Program-made: the position numbers and the translations under genes
From: Streptomyces sp. SDr-06
Lineage (GTDB): Bacteria; Actinomycetota; Actinomycetes; Streptomycetales; Streptomycetaceae
Assembly: GCF_003324565.1 (NCBI RefSeq)
Contig: NZ_QOLA01000012.1
Location: 62,001 to 126,000 of the forward strand
Reading direction: 5' to 3'
Length of the DNA: 64,000 nucleotides
In this document: positions 32,798-42,071 of the stretch, one piece after another
Layout of the letters: every line of letters begins with the position of its first letter
Numbering within the stretch: position 1 is the stretch's first letter
The notes under the pieces: generated by a model
What the model was told of the DNA's origin: nothing
The model's database searches: none
What the model saw: the letters and a program-made list of their open reading frames with translations, nothing else

Positions 32798-35668
32798 GTG
32801 CAGCCACCCGAGGCGGCGGCGAGCGGCACCCCCGGAGCGGGGCGACAGGCCGCCGCGTCCGGTGCTGGTGAGCCGTCGGACGAGGCGGGAACTCCCGGCG
32901 CCGGGGCGGAAGGCTCCGACAGCGACACGGACCGCGAGGGCCGCGAGCACTCCGGCACCTCGAAGGACGCCGGAGGCCCCGACCGCCCCCGGGACTCCGG
33001 CGCCCCGGAGGACGGCGGGGGCGGCGAGGCCCTGTGCGACGACCCGTCGGGCTCGATCGAGCGCGTCCTGGTGGACGAACCGCTGCTGCCCGCGCGCGTG
33101 CACCGTCCCTCGGACCTGCTCCGGCTGCTCACGGGTGTGCTCGCCATCGCCGCCGTGCTGGCCATCGCCGCGTTCGCGCACGGCACCACGTCCGGCCTCG
33201 AAGACGACATCGCCAAGGGCACCACCGGCACCCCCGACGTCCTGATCCGCCTCGCCGGGCTCGCCTCCAGCATCGCCGTCCTGGTGCTGCCCGTCGCCTT
33301 CGCCATCGAGCGGCTGATCAAACGCGACGGGCTGCGCATCGCGGACGGCGTGCTCGCCGCGGTCCTCGCGCACGGTGTCGCCCTCGCCACCGACCTGTGG
33401 GTCGCGAAGTCCGCGCCCGGCTCGATCACCGAGGCGCTGACCCGCCAGACCGCGTCGGGCACCCTCACCGACCCCGTGCACGGCTATCTCGCCCCCGTGA
33501 TCGCCTACATGACGGCCGTCGGCATGGCCCGCAGACCCAGATGGCGGGTGGCGCTGTGGGCGGTGCTGCTGCTCAACTCCTTCGCGGTGCTCGTCGGCAG
33601 ACAGACCACCCCGTTCTCGATCATCGTGACGATCCTGATCGGCTGGACGGTCGCGTACGGCACGCTCTACGCGGTCGGCTCGCCCAATGTGCGGCCCACC
33701 GGGCAGACCCTGCTCGCGGGCCTTCGCCACGTCGGCTTCAACCCGGTGAGCGCGCTGCGCGCCGAGGACGTGCCCGACTCGATGGAGCAGGGCGAGCGGG
33801 GCCGGCGCTATCTGGTCACGCTGGAGGACGGGCCGCCCCTCGACGTCACCGTGGTCGACCGCGAACAGCAGGCCCAGGGCTTCTTCTACCGCGTCTGGCG
33901 CCGCCTGACGCTGCGCTCCATCACCACCCGCCGCTCGATCCAGTCGCTGCGCCAGGCCCTGGAGCAGGAGGCGCTCCTCGCGTACGCGGCGATCGCGGCC
34001 GGGGCCAACGCGCCCAAACTGATCGCCACGTCCGAGCTCGGCCCGGACGCCGTGATGCTGGTGTACGAGCACACCGGTGGCCGCTCCCTGGACTCCCTGG
34101 AGGACAAGGAGATCACCGACGACCTGCTGCGCGAGACCTGGCGGCAGGTGGAGGCGCTCCAGTCGCGACGGATCGCGCACCGCAGGCTGGCGGGCGACGC
34201 GATCCTGGTGGATCGTTCCGGCAAGGTGATCGTGACCGATCTGCGCGGCGGTGAGATCGCGGCCGGCGACATCGTGCTCCGGATGGACATCGCCCAGTTG
34301 CTCACCACCCTCGGCCTGCGGGTCGGCGCCGAGCGCGCGGTGGCCTCCGCGCTCGACGTGCTCGGCCCGGACGCGGTCGCCGACAGCCTCCCGCTGCTCC
34401 AGCCCATCGCGCTGAGCCGCTCCACCCGGGCGACGCTGCGCAAGCTCGGCCGCGAGCAGGCACAGCGCGAACGCGAGGCGGTCCTGGAGGCCTCGGACGC
34501 GGCGAAGGAGGCGAAGGCGGCGGAGGCGGCCGCCGCCAAGGAGGCCGCCGCGCACCCGGAGGCCGTGCCCGCCGCCCCCGACGACCGCAAGGCGGTCAAG
34601 GCCGAGAAGAAGGCCGAGAAGCTCGCCATCGACGAGGCCCTGGAAGACGCGCACGAGGACGATCTGCTCACCCAGATCCGCCACCAGGTGCTGCTGATCC
34701 GCCCGCAGGCCCCCGTCGAGCCGGTGCGCCTGGAGCGCATCAAGGTGAAGACGCTGATCAGTTTCGTGGCGGGCGCGTTCGCCGCGTACTTCCTCCTGGT
34801 GCAGCTCACCAACATCAAGTTCGGCGATCTGATCGCGAACGCCCAGTGGGGCTGGGTCGCGGCGGCCGTACTGTTCTCGGCGCTGTCCTACCCCGCCGCA
34901 GCGGCCAGCCTGCTCGGCTTCGTGCCTGAGCGGGTGCCGTTCTGGCGGGCGGTGATCGCACAGGTCGCGGGCTCCTTCGTGAAGCTGGTGGCGCCGGCCG
35001 CGGTCGGCGGCGTCGCCCTCAACACGCGGTTCCTCCAGCGCGCGGGGGTACGGCCGGGGCTCGCGGTGGCGAGCGTCGGCGCGTCGCAGCTCTTCGGGCT
35101 CGCCTCGCACATCTCGCTGCTGCTGATCTTCGGGTACGTCACCGGTACCGAGCAGACCTCGGAACTGTCGCCGTCCCGCACCGTGATCGCGGGCCTGCTC
35201 ACGGCGGCCGTGCTGATCCTGGTGGTCACGGCGGTCCCGTTCCTTCGGAAGTTCGTGGTCAGCCGGGTCCGCTCGCTGTTCGCCGGTGTGGTGCCGCGCA
35301 TGCTCGACGTCCTCCAGCGCCCGCAGAAGCTCATCACCGGGATCGGCGGCATGCTGCTCCTGACGGGCGTGTTCGTGATGTGCCTCGACGCGTCGATCCG
35401 TGCCTTCGGTACGGGGAGCGAGCACACGCTGAGCTACGCGAGCGTGGCGGTGGTCTTCCTGACGGCCAACGCGCTCGGCTCCGCGGCGCCGACGCCGGGC
35501 GGTGTCGGCGCGGTGGAGCTCGCGCTGTCCACGGCGTTGACGATCGCGGGCATGACCGCGGAGACGGCGACGTCGGCGGTGCTGCTGTACCGGCTGCTGA
35601 CGTTCTGGCTGCCGGTGCTGCCGGGGTGGCTCTGCTTCAACTACCTGACCCGCAAGGGCCAGTTGTAG
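32798..35668 (+). CDS. Pseudokinase-linked MprF-type flippase protein
   Basis: A 956-residue membrane protein. Residues 1-85 are acidic and disordered. Several membrane spans follow (about 115-330), then a cytoplasmic kinase-like domain (about 345-540) with a degenerate core: HRRLAGDAILVD where kinases have H-D-N and TDLRGGE where DFG is expected. A charged Ala/Lys/Glu linker leads to a C-terminal UPF0104/LPG-synthase-like membrane domain (about 650-956) with the PTPGGVGAVE motif. It likely moves or senses a lipid-linked substrate. GTG at 32798 has AAGGAG 7 nt upstream; a GTG at 32750 lacks a good site. Confidence 0.82.
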   Translation: MQPPEAAASGTPGAGRQAAASGAGEPSDEAGTPGAGAEGSDSDTDREGREHSGTSKDAGGPDRPRDSGAPEDGGGGEALCDDPSGSIERVLVDEPLLPARVHRPSDLLRLLTGVLAIAAVLAIAAFAHGTTSGLEDDIAKGTTGTPDVLIRLAGLASSIAVLVLPVAFAIERLIKRDGLRIADGVLAAVLAHGVALATDLWVAKSAPGSITEALTRQTASGTLTDPVHGYLAPVIAYMTAVGMARRPRWRVALWAVLLLNSFAVLVGRQTTPFSIIVTILIGWTVAYGTLYAVGSPNVRPTGQTLLAGLRHVGFNPVSALRAEDVPDSMEQGERGRRYLVTLEDGPPLDVTVVDREQQAQGFFYRVWRRLTLRSITTRRSIQSLRQALEQEALLAYAAIAAGANAPKLIATSELGPDAVMLVYEHTGGRSLDSLEDKEITDDLLRETWRQVEALQSRRIAHRRLAGDAILVDRSGKVIVTDLRGGEIAAGDIVLRMDIAQLLTTLGLRVGAERAVASALDVLGPDAVADSLPLLQPIALSRSTRATLRKLGREQAQREREAVLEASDAAKEAKAAEAAAAKEAAAHPEAVPAAPDDRKAVKAEKKAEKLAIDEALEDAHEDDLLTQIRHQVLLIRPQAPVEPVRLERIKVKTLISFVAGAFAAYFLLVQLTNIKFGDLIANAQWGWVAAAVLFSALSYPAAAASLLGFVPERVPFWRAVIAQVAGSFVKLVAPAAVGGVALNTRFLQRAGVRPGLAVASVGASQLFGLASHISLLLIFGYVTGTEQTSELSPSRTVIAGLLTAAVLILVVTAVPFLRKFVVSRVRSLFAGVVPRMLDVLQRPQKLITGIGGMLLLTGVFVMCLDASIRAFGTGSEHTLSYASVAVVFLTANALGSAAPTPGGVGAVELALSTALTIAGMTAETATSAVLLYRLLTFWLPVLPGWLCFNYLTRKGQL

Positions 35669-35689
35669 CCCACCCCGCGTGGAAGGCCC

Positions 35690-35893
35690 TGGGGCTCCGC
35701 CCCAGACCCCGTTCGCGCCTGAAGGCCGCTCGTCCTCAATCGCCGGACGGGCTGAGGATGCTCCTGCTGGCCAGCACCGATGCCGCTCAGGGGCGCGGGG
35801 AACTGCGCGAGCAGCCACGTGCGGCCCGCAGACGAAAGCGGGGTTCGCAGGGCCGCGGGGAACTGCGCACCGAGCCCCCTGCGCCCCGCGGAC
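35690..35893. repeat. Dispersed Streptomyces intergenic repeat, copy 1
   Basis: Module A (35690-35757, 68 nt) matches 54989-55056 in inverse orientation with 66 of 68 bases identical; it begins with a TGGGGC/GCCCCA hairpin. Module B (35789-35831), starting AGGGGCGCGGGGAACTGCG, recurs imperfectly in tandem at about 35849-35893, and related copies lie at 47691-47732 and 54867-54914. No transposase or target duplication is visible; it behaves as a mobile-like or selfish intergenic element. Confidence 0.8.
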
Positions 35894-35901
35894 GGAGCGC
35901 G

Positions 35902-36636
35902 CTAGAACGCCGCCAGCACCGTCCCCAGCAGCATCAGTGACCCCAGCACCTCCACCGCTCCCACCACGCCCACCGTCAGGCCCCGCCCGGGCAGCGCCGC
36001 CGCCCGTAGCAGGTACAGCGCGAACGGGATCGCGAGCCACGGGCTCAGGCAGGCCGCCGGCGCGACGGCCACCGCGTGGTAGGCCACCGAACTCCGGTAG
36101 TAGGCCCGGGAGTCACGCTCACGGATCATCGTCTTCACGTACGGCACCGTCCCCCCGAAGTACAGGAGGCAGGCCAGCGCCGGGGCCACGCCCGTACCCC
36201 ACGCGCCGCCCCCCAGCCGCAGCGCCACGAGCAGCATCGCGCAGGCCGGGACCACGGCGGCGAGACCGTTGAGCAGGGAGCGCTCCCGATTGCGGTACGC
36301 GTAAAGGGTGTTGACGGCGATGAAGGGCGCCGCGCAGGCCGCCGCGAGCAGCAGCCAGGGGTGGGTCACCGCGACCGGGATCCCGCAGGCCGCCGAACCG
36401 GCGGCGAAGCAGAGCGCCGGGCGGACGTGGCGGCGCGGGGCCTTCGGGTTGCGCGCGATCCGGTTCAGGCGCAGCCACTGCTGGGCGTGGTACGCCGCGA
36501 GGTAGCCGAGCAGCCAGGCGCCGAGGAGCGGCAGATGCGCCCAGCGGGGGTGCCCGAGGAACGTACCCGCGGCGAAGGGAACGGCGAGCATCGCCCACGC
36601 CCCGTGCTGGTTCGGCAGCCACCCGCTCCGGCTCAC
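35902..36636 (-). CDS. YwiC-like membrane protein
   Basis: A 244-residue polytopic membrane protein with about seven hydrophobic segments and the YwiC N-terminal signature WLPNQHGAWAMLAVPF. YwiC is named from Bacillus subtilis, where it lies in the narGHJI region. Here it is divergent from narG across a 255-nt regulatory gap, strengthening a link to nitrate respiration, but its activity is unknown. GTG start at 36636 after AAAGGCGGG. Confidence 0.85.
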   Translation of the reverse strand: MSRSGWLPNQHGAWAMLAVPFAAGTFLGHPRWAHLPLLGAWLLGYLAAYHAQQWLRLNRIARNPKAPRRHVRPALCFAAGSAACGIPVAVTHPWLLLAAACAAPFIAVNTLYAYRNRERSLLNGLAAVVPACAMLLVALRLGGGAWGTGVAPALACLLYFGGTVPYVKTMIRERDSRAYYRSSVAYHAVAVAPAACLSPWLAIPFALYLLRAAALPGRGLTVGVVGAVEVLGSLMLLGTVLAAF

Positions 36637-36758
36637 GACAGCCCGCCTTTCCGTTTCCGCGAAATGACCAAAAGTACTGGACGCCGTATGGATGCGGCGG
36701 CCATTCCAGCTTCCCAGCACCCCGACGGGACATTTGCGGAATTAGGTCACCGCCCGAT

Positions 36759-36801
36759 GGGACCAAAGTCCCCGGGTTCCAAGAAACGGCGGGCGTAAGG
36801 T
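36759..36801 (+). promoter_or_regulatory. DosR/DevR-type box and narG promoter
   Basis: The 14-bp palindrome GGGACCAAAGTCCC (36759-36772) fits the DosR/DevR(OsdR) core consensus GGGACT-AGTCCC. A -10-like TAAGGT lies at 36796-36801, which would place the box centre about 42 bp before the transcription start, the usual DevR activating position. A start near 36808 would leave an 84-nt leader before narG. Confidence 0.6.
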
Positions 36802-36891
36802 CGTTGATGGCCGTCCGGAGGCGTCCGCATTTCCCGACAGGCCGTCCGGAAAGGCCCGCTCGCATTCTTTTTTGGGCCGGAGGAGTTTCCG

Positions 36892-39800
36892 TTGCAGAAC
36901 AGGGCGCAGACAAAGGCGCGGCACCCTCGCGGTGTCGCCGACGCACTGGTGCGGGCGGGCAGCTTCTTCACCCGCGCCGAGGTCTCCGAGGACCTGCGCA
37001 CCGTGCACCGCACGGGCCACCGGCAGGCGGAGTCCTTCTACCGGGACCGCTGGAGCCACGACAAGGTCGTCTACTCGACGCACGGGGTGAACTGCACCGG
37101 TTCGTGCCGCTGGAAGGTGTACGTCAAGGACGGCATCATCACCTGGGAGACCCAGGCCACCGACTACCCCTCCGTGGGCCCCGACCGCCCCGAGTACGAG
37201 CCCCGCGGCTGCCCCCGTGGCGCCTCCTTCTCCTGGTACAGCTACTCCCCCACCCGGGTCCGCCACCCGCACGTGCGCGGCGAGCTGCTGCGGATGTACC
37301 GGGAGGCGAAGCGGCGGCTCGGCGACCCCGTGCGCGCCTGGGCCGACATCCAGGGCGACCCCGAGCGGCGCCGCGGGTACCAGCGGGCGCGCGGCAAGGG
37401 CGGCCTGGTGCGGGCCAGTTGGGAGGAGGCCCTCGAGATCGTCGCGGCCGCGCACGTGCACACCATCAAGGAGCACGGACCGGACCGGGTCGCGGGCTTC
37501 TCCCCCATCCCCGCGATGTCGATGGCCTCGCACGCGGCGGGCGCCCGCTTCCACTCCCTCATCGGCGCCCCGATGCTGTCCTTCTACGACTGGTACGCGG
37601 ACCTGCCGGTCGCCTCCCCGCAGGTCTTCGGCGACCAGACCGACGTGCCGGAGTCGGGCGACTGGTGGGACGCCGCCTACCTGATGATGTGGGGCTCCAA
37701 CGTCCCCGTCACCCGCACGCCCGACGCGCACTGGATGACCGAGGCACGCTACCGCGGGCAGAAGGTCGTCACCGTTTCCCCGGATTTCGCGGACAACACC
37801 AAGTTCGCCGACGAATGGATGCATCCGCACCCGGGAACCGACGGCGCCCTCGCCCTCGCCATGGGCCATGTCATCCTCAAGGAATTCTTCGTCGACCGGC
37901 AGACGTCTTTCTTCACGGATTACGTCCGCAGCTATACGGATCTGCCGTTCCTCGTCTCCCTGAAGGAGACCGGGGAAGGGCTCGTCCCGCACAAGTTCGT
38001 CACCGCGGCCGATCTCGGCGAGGACACCGAGAACGCCCAGTGGAAGCCCGTCCTCGTCGACGACGCCACGGATGAAACCACCGTCCCCAACGGCACGTTG
38101 GGCCACCGCTGGGGCACGACACCCGAGTGGAACCTCGACCTGGGCGACACCGTGCCCCGGCTCAGCATGATGGGCTCCGGCGAGAGTGCCGAGGTCGTGC
38201 TGCCCCGCTTCGAGGAGGACGCCGACGGTGTCGTACGGCGCGGCGTCCCCGTCCGGCGCATCGGCGGTCGCCCCGTCACCACCGTGTACGACCTGATGCT
38301 CGCCCAGTACGGGGTGGGCCGCGAAGGGCTGCCCGGCTCCTGGCCCGCCTCCTACGAGGACGTGGCCACCCCCGGCACCCCGGGCTGGCAGGAGACCCTC
38401 ACCTCGGTACCGGCGGCCCAAGTGACGCGGGTGGCACGGGAGTTCGCGCGCACGGCCGAGCAGTCCGAAGGGCGCTGCATGATCCTGATGGGCGCGGGCA
38501 CCAACCACTGGTTCCACTCCGAGACGATCTACCGGGCGTTCCTCGCACTGCTCACCCTGACCGGCTGCCAGGGCCGCAACGGCGGTGGCTGGGGGCACTA
38601 CGTCGGGCAGGAGAAGTGCCGCCCGGTCACCGGCTGGGCCACCCTCGCGAGCGCCTCCGACTGGACCCGGCCGCCCCGGCACATGATCGGCGCGGGCTGG
38701 TTCTACCTCCACACCGACCAGTGGCGCTACGACACCCTGCCCACCGAGACGCTGGCCTCGCCCCTCGGCGACGGCCGCTTCGAGGGCATGACCGGCGCCG
38801 ACTGCCTGGCCGCCTCGGCCCGCATGGGCTGGATGCCGTCGTACCCGACCTTCGACCGCAACCCGCTCGAACTCGGCGAGGCGGAGGACCCCGTCCGGCA
38901 CGTGGTGGACGAGTTGAAGGCGGGGCGGCTCGGCTTCGCGGGCGAGGACCCGGACGCCCCGCGCAACTGGCCGCGCGTCCTGAACGTCTGGCGCGCCAAT
39001 CTGCTGGGCTCCTCCTCCAAGGGCAACGAGTACTTCCTCAAGCACCTGCTCGGCACCCACTCCAACCTGCCCGACGACGGCCCCCGGTGCGCCCCGCGCG
39101 ACGTGGCCTGGCACCAGGACGACGTCGAGGGCAAGCTCGACCTGCTGCTCGCGATGGACTTCCGCATGACGTCGACGACGCTGCTCAGCGATGTCGTGCT
39201 GCCCGCCGCCACCTGGTACGAGAAGCACGACCTGTCCTCGACCGACATGCACCCCTTCCTGCACGCCTTCACCCCGGCCGTGGACCCGCCGTGGCAGGCG
39301 CGCTCCGACTACGACGCCTTCCACGCGCTGGCCGTACGCTTCGGCGAGCTCGCGAAGGAGCACCTCGGGGTGCGCAGGGACGTGGTCGCGACCGCGCTCC
39401 AGCACGACACCCCGGGCGGCGAGATGGCCCAGCCCGGCGGGGTCGCGCTCGACTGGTCGAAGGGCGAGTGCGAGCCCGTACCCGGCCGGACCATGTACAA
39501 CCTGGCGGTCGTCGAGCGGGACTACGGCGCGGTCGGCGAGAAGTTCGCGGCGCTCGGCCCCCTCGTGGACCGGCTCGGCGTCACCACGAAGGCGATCACC
39601 TTCGACGTCGCCGAGGAGGTGGCGTACCTGGGCGAGAAGAACGGTCTCGTGCGCGAGGGGGTGGCCGAGGGCCGCCCGCGCCTGGACACCGCCCAGCGCG
39701 CCTGCGAGGCGATCCTGTCGCTGTCCGGCACCTCCAACGGGCGCCTGGCGACGCAGGGTTTCGAGACGCTGGAGCGGCGGACCGGGCAGCACATGGCGCA

Positions 39801-40551
39801 CCTCGCCGCCGAGGCCGAGGGCAAGCGGATCACGTTCGCGGACACCCAGGCCCGGCCGGTCCCGGTGATCACCTCGCCGGAGTGGTCGGGCAGCGAGTCC
39901 GGCGGGCGGCGCTACACCGCCTTCACCGTCAACACCGAGCACCTCAAGCCCTGGCACACCCTGACGGGCCGCCAGCACTTCTTCCTGGACCACGACTGGA
40001 TCCACGAGGTCGGCGAGGCGCTGCCGGTCTACAAGCCGCCGCTCGACATGCACCGCCTGTACGGGGAGCCGGAGCTGGGCTCCACCGACGGGAAGCAGGT
40101 CGCCGTCCGCTACCTCACCCCGCACAACAAGTGGGCGATCCACAGCCAGTACCAGGACAACCTGCACATGATGACGCTGGGCCGGGGCGGCCAGACCATC
40201 TGGATGTCGCCGCAGGACGCCGACGCGATCGGCGTGGCGGACAACGACTGGATCGAGGCGGTCAACCGCAACGGGGTGGTCACCGCGCGCGCCATCGTCT
40301 CGCACAAGATGCCCGCCGGCACGGTCTACATGAACCACGCGCAGGAGCGCACGGTCGGCGTGCCGAAGACCCAGCGGACCGGCAAGCGCGGCGGCATCCA
40401 CAACTCGCTGACCCGGATCATGCTCAAGCCCACCCATCTGGTCGGCGGCTACGCCCAGTTGACATGGGCGTTCAACTACCTCGGCCCGACCGGCAACCAG
40501 CGCGACGAGGTCACCGTCATCCGCCGCCGCGACCAGGAGGTCCAGTACTGA
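36892..40551 (+). CDS. narG: Respiratory nitrate reductase alpha subunit NarG
   Basis: A 1219-residue Mo-bisMGD catalytic subunit. The FS0 cluster ligands His64, Cys68, Cys72 and Cys107 are present, and Asp233 in SFYDWYADLP ligates molybdenum. It reduces nitrate to nitrite on the cytoplasmic side using electrons from NarH. The twin-arginine remnant seen in some NarG is absent. TTG start with GGAGGAG 6 nt upstream. First gene of a six-gene run with 1-4-nt overlaps. Confidence 0.97.
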   Translation: MQNRAQTKARHPRGVADALVRAGSFFTRAEVSEDLRTVHRTGHRQAESFYRDRWSHDKVVYSTHGVNCTGSCRWKVYVKDGIITWETQATDYPSVGPDRPEYEPRGCPRGASFSWYSYSPTRVRHPHVRGELLRMYREAKRRLGDPVRAWADIQGDPERRRGYQRARGKGGLVRASWEEALEIVAAAHVHTIKEHGPDRVAGFSPIPAMSMASHAAGARFHSLIGAPMLSFYDWYADLPVASPQVFGDQTDVPESGDWWDAAYLMMWGSNVPVTRTPDAHWMTEARYRGQKVVTVSPDFADNTKFADEWMHPHPGTDGALALAMGHVILKEFFVDRQTSFFTDYVRSYTDLPFLVSLKETGEGLVPHKFVTAADLGEDTENAQWKPVLVDDATDETTVPNGTLGHRWGTTPEWNLDLGDTVPRLSMMGSGESAEVVLPRFEEDADGVVRRGVPVRRIGGRPVTTVYDLMLAQYGVGREGLPGSWPASYEDVATPGTPGWQETLTSVPAAQVTRVAREFARTAEQSEGRCMILMGAGTNHWFHSETIYRAFLALLTLTGCQGRNGGGWGHYVGQEKCRPVTGWATLASASDWTRPPRHMIGAGWFYLHTDQWRYDTLPTETLASPLGDGRFEGMTGADCLAASARMGWMPSYPTFDRNPLELGEAEDPVRHVVDELKAGRLGFAGEDPDAPRNWPRVLNVWRANLLGSSSKGNEYFLKHLLGTHSNLPDDGPRCAPRDVAWHQDDVEGKLDLLLAMDFRMTSTTLLSDVVLPAATWYEKHDLSSTDMHPFLHAFTPAVDPPWQARSDYDAFHALAVRFGELAKEHLGVRRDVVATALQHDTPGGEMAQPGGVALDWSKGECEPVPGRTMYNLAVVERDYGAVGEKFAALGPLVDRLGVTTKAITFDVAEEVAYLGEKNGLVREGVAEGRPRLDTAQRACEAILSLSGTSNGRLATQGFETLERRTGQHMAHLAAEAEGKRITFADTQARPVPVITSPEWSGSESGGRRYTAFTVNTEHLKPWHTLTGRQHFFLDHDWIHEVGEALPVYKPPLDMHRLYGEPELGSTDGKQVAVRYLTPHNKWAIHSQYQDNLHMMTLGRGGQTIWMSPQDADAIGVADNDWIEAVNRNGVVTARAIVSHKMPAGTVYMNHAQERTVGVPKTQRTGKRGGIHNSLTRIMLKPTHLVGGYAQLTWAFNYLGPTGNQRDEVTVIRRRDQEVQY

Positions 40552-42071
40552 TGCGCGTGATGGCACAGATCGCGATGGTCATGAACCTCGACAAGTGCAT
40601 CGGCTGCCACACCTGCTCGGTCACCTGCAAGCAGGCGTGGACCAACCGGCAGGGCACCGAGTACGTCTGGTTCAACAACGTCGAGACCCTCCCCGGCCAG
40701 GGCTATCCGCGCCGTTGGGAGGACCAGGAGAAGTGGAAGGGCGGCTGGGAGCGCACCCGCTCCGGCAAGCTGCGCCTGCGCGCCGGCGGCCGCCTCAAGC
40801 GGCTCGGCCAGGTCTTCGCCAACCCTGAACTCCCCGAGATCGACGACTACTACCAGCCCTGGACGTACGAGTACAAGAACCTGATCGACGCCCCGGCGGG
40901 CGACGACCTGCCGGTGGCGCGGCCCGTGTCCAGCCTGACCGGTGAGCCGCTCGACACCATCGAGTGGGGCCCGAACTGGGACGACAACCTGGGCGGCGCG
41001 CCCCAGAACGCCCCGCTCGACCCCATCGTGCAGAAGATCCGCGACGAGGTCGGCGAGAAGATCCGCTTCGAGTTCGAGCAGAGCTTCATGTTCTATCTGC
41101 CGCGGATCTGCGAGCACTGCCTGAACCCGGCGTGCGTCTCGTCGTGCCCGTCCGGCGCGATGTACAAGCGCGAGGAGGACGGCATCGTCCTGGTCGACCA
41201 GGACGACTGCCGCGGCTGGCGGATGTGCGTGACGGGCTGCCCGTACAAGAAGGTCTACTTCAACCACGCCACCGGCAAGGCCGAGAAGTGCACCTTCTGC
41301 TTCCCGCGCATCGAGGTGGGCCTGCCGACGATCTGCTCGGAGACCTGCGTCGGCCGGATGCGCTACCTCGGCGTGATGCTGTACGACGCCGACAAGGTGG
41401 CCGAGGCCGCCGCCGTCGAGGACGAACACGACCTGTATCCCGCCCAGTTGGAGTGCTTCCTCGACCCGTCGGATCCGGCGGTCGTGGCCGCCGCGAAGGC
41501 GTCGGGCATCACCCACGAGTGGATCGAGGCGGCCCGCCGCTCCCCCGTGTACGACCTGATCGCCACCTACCAGGTCGCGCTTCCGCTGCACCCGGAGTAC
41601 CGCACGATGCCGATGGTCTGGTACGTGCCGCCGCTCTCGCCGGTCGTCGAGGCGGTCGCGGCGAGCGGCCACGACGGCGAGGACGCCGGGAACCTGTTCG
41701 GCGCGATCGACGCGATGCGGATCCCGGTCGAGTACCTGGCCGAGCTGCTCACGGCCGGTGACACCTACCCCGTGGAGGCGGTCCTGCGCCGGATGGCCGC
41801 GATGCGCGCCTACATGCGGCGGGTCAACCTCGGCGAGGAGCGCGAGGAGTCCATCGCCGCCGCCGTGGGCCTGACGGGCGCCGAGATGGAGGACCTGTTC
41901 CGGCTGCTCGCCGTCGCCAAGTACGAGGACCGCTACGTGGTGCCGAGCGCGGCCCGCGCCGACGCGGACGCCCTGGCCGAAGCCCACCCGCTCGACGACG
42001 CCTGCCCGGTCGGCGAAGCGGCCCCGGGGCGTGTCCTGCTGAACCTCTCCACCACCCGGAGGAGCGCATGA
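40551..42071 (+). CDS. narH: Nitrate reductase beta subunit NarH
   Basis: A 506-residue iron-sulfur electron-transfer subunit. Cluster motifs: Cys16-x2-Cys19-x2-Cys22-x3-Cys26, CEHCLNPACVSSC, CRGWRMCVTGC (the Trp that marks the 3Fe-4S site), and CTFC...CSETC. It carries electrons from NarI haems to NarG. Start ATG overlaps the narG stop (TGATG); another ATG nine nt on is possible. Confidence 0.97.
   Translation: MRVMAQIAMVMNLDKCIGCHTCSVTCKQAWTNRQGTEYVWFNNVETLPGQGYPRRWEDQEKWKGGWERTRSGKLRLRAGGRLKRLGQVFANPELPEIDDYYQPWTYEYKNLIDAPAGDDLPVARPVSSLTGEPLDTIEWGPNWDDNLGGAPQNAPLDPIVQKIRDEVGEKIRFEFEQSFMFYLPRICEHCLNPACVSSCPSGAMYKREEDGIVLVDQDDCRGWRMCVTGCPYKKVYFNHATGKAEKCTFCFPRIEVGLPTICSETCVGRMRYLGVMLYDADKVAEAAAVEDEHDLYPAQLECFLDPSDPAVVAAAKASGITHEWIEAARRSPVYDLIATYQVALPLHPEYRTMPMVWYVPPLSPVVEAVAASGHDGEDAGNLFGAIDAMRIPVEYLAELLTAGDTYPVEAVLRRMAAMRAYMRRVNLGEEREESIAAAVGLTGAEMEDLFRLLAVAKYEDRYVVPSAARADADALAEAHPLDDACPVGEAAPGRVLLNLSTTRRSA

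Noticed and set aside
35690..35893. Insertion sequence
   Set aside because: No transposase, terminal inverted repeats with target duplication or coding frame; kept as a dispersed repeat only.
32780..36040. 1086-codon minus-strand frame covering the flippase gene
   Set aside because: The plus strand carries a ribosome site, membrane segments and the UPF0104 motif; the minus frame has none and is rich in Arg/Gly/His.
36742..40566. 1274-codon minus-strand frame opposite narG
   Set aside because: narG cofactor ligands are all on the plus strand; the opposing frame has no recognisable feature.
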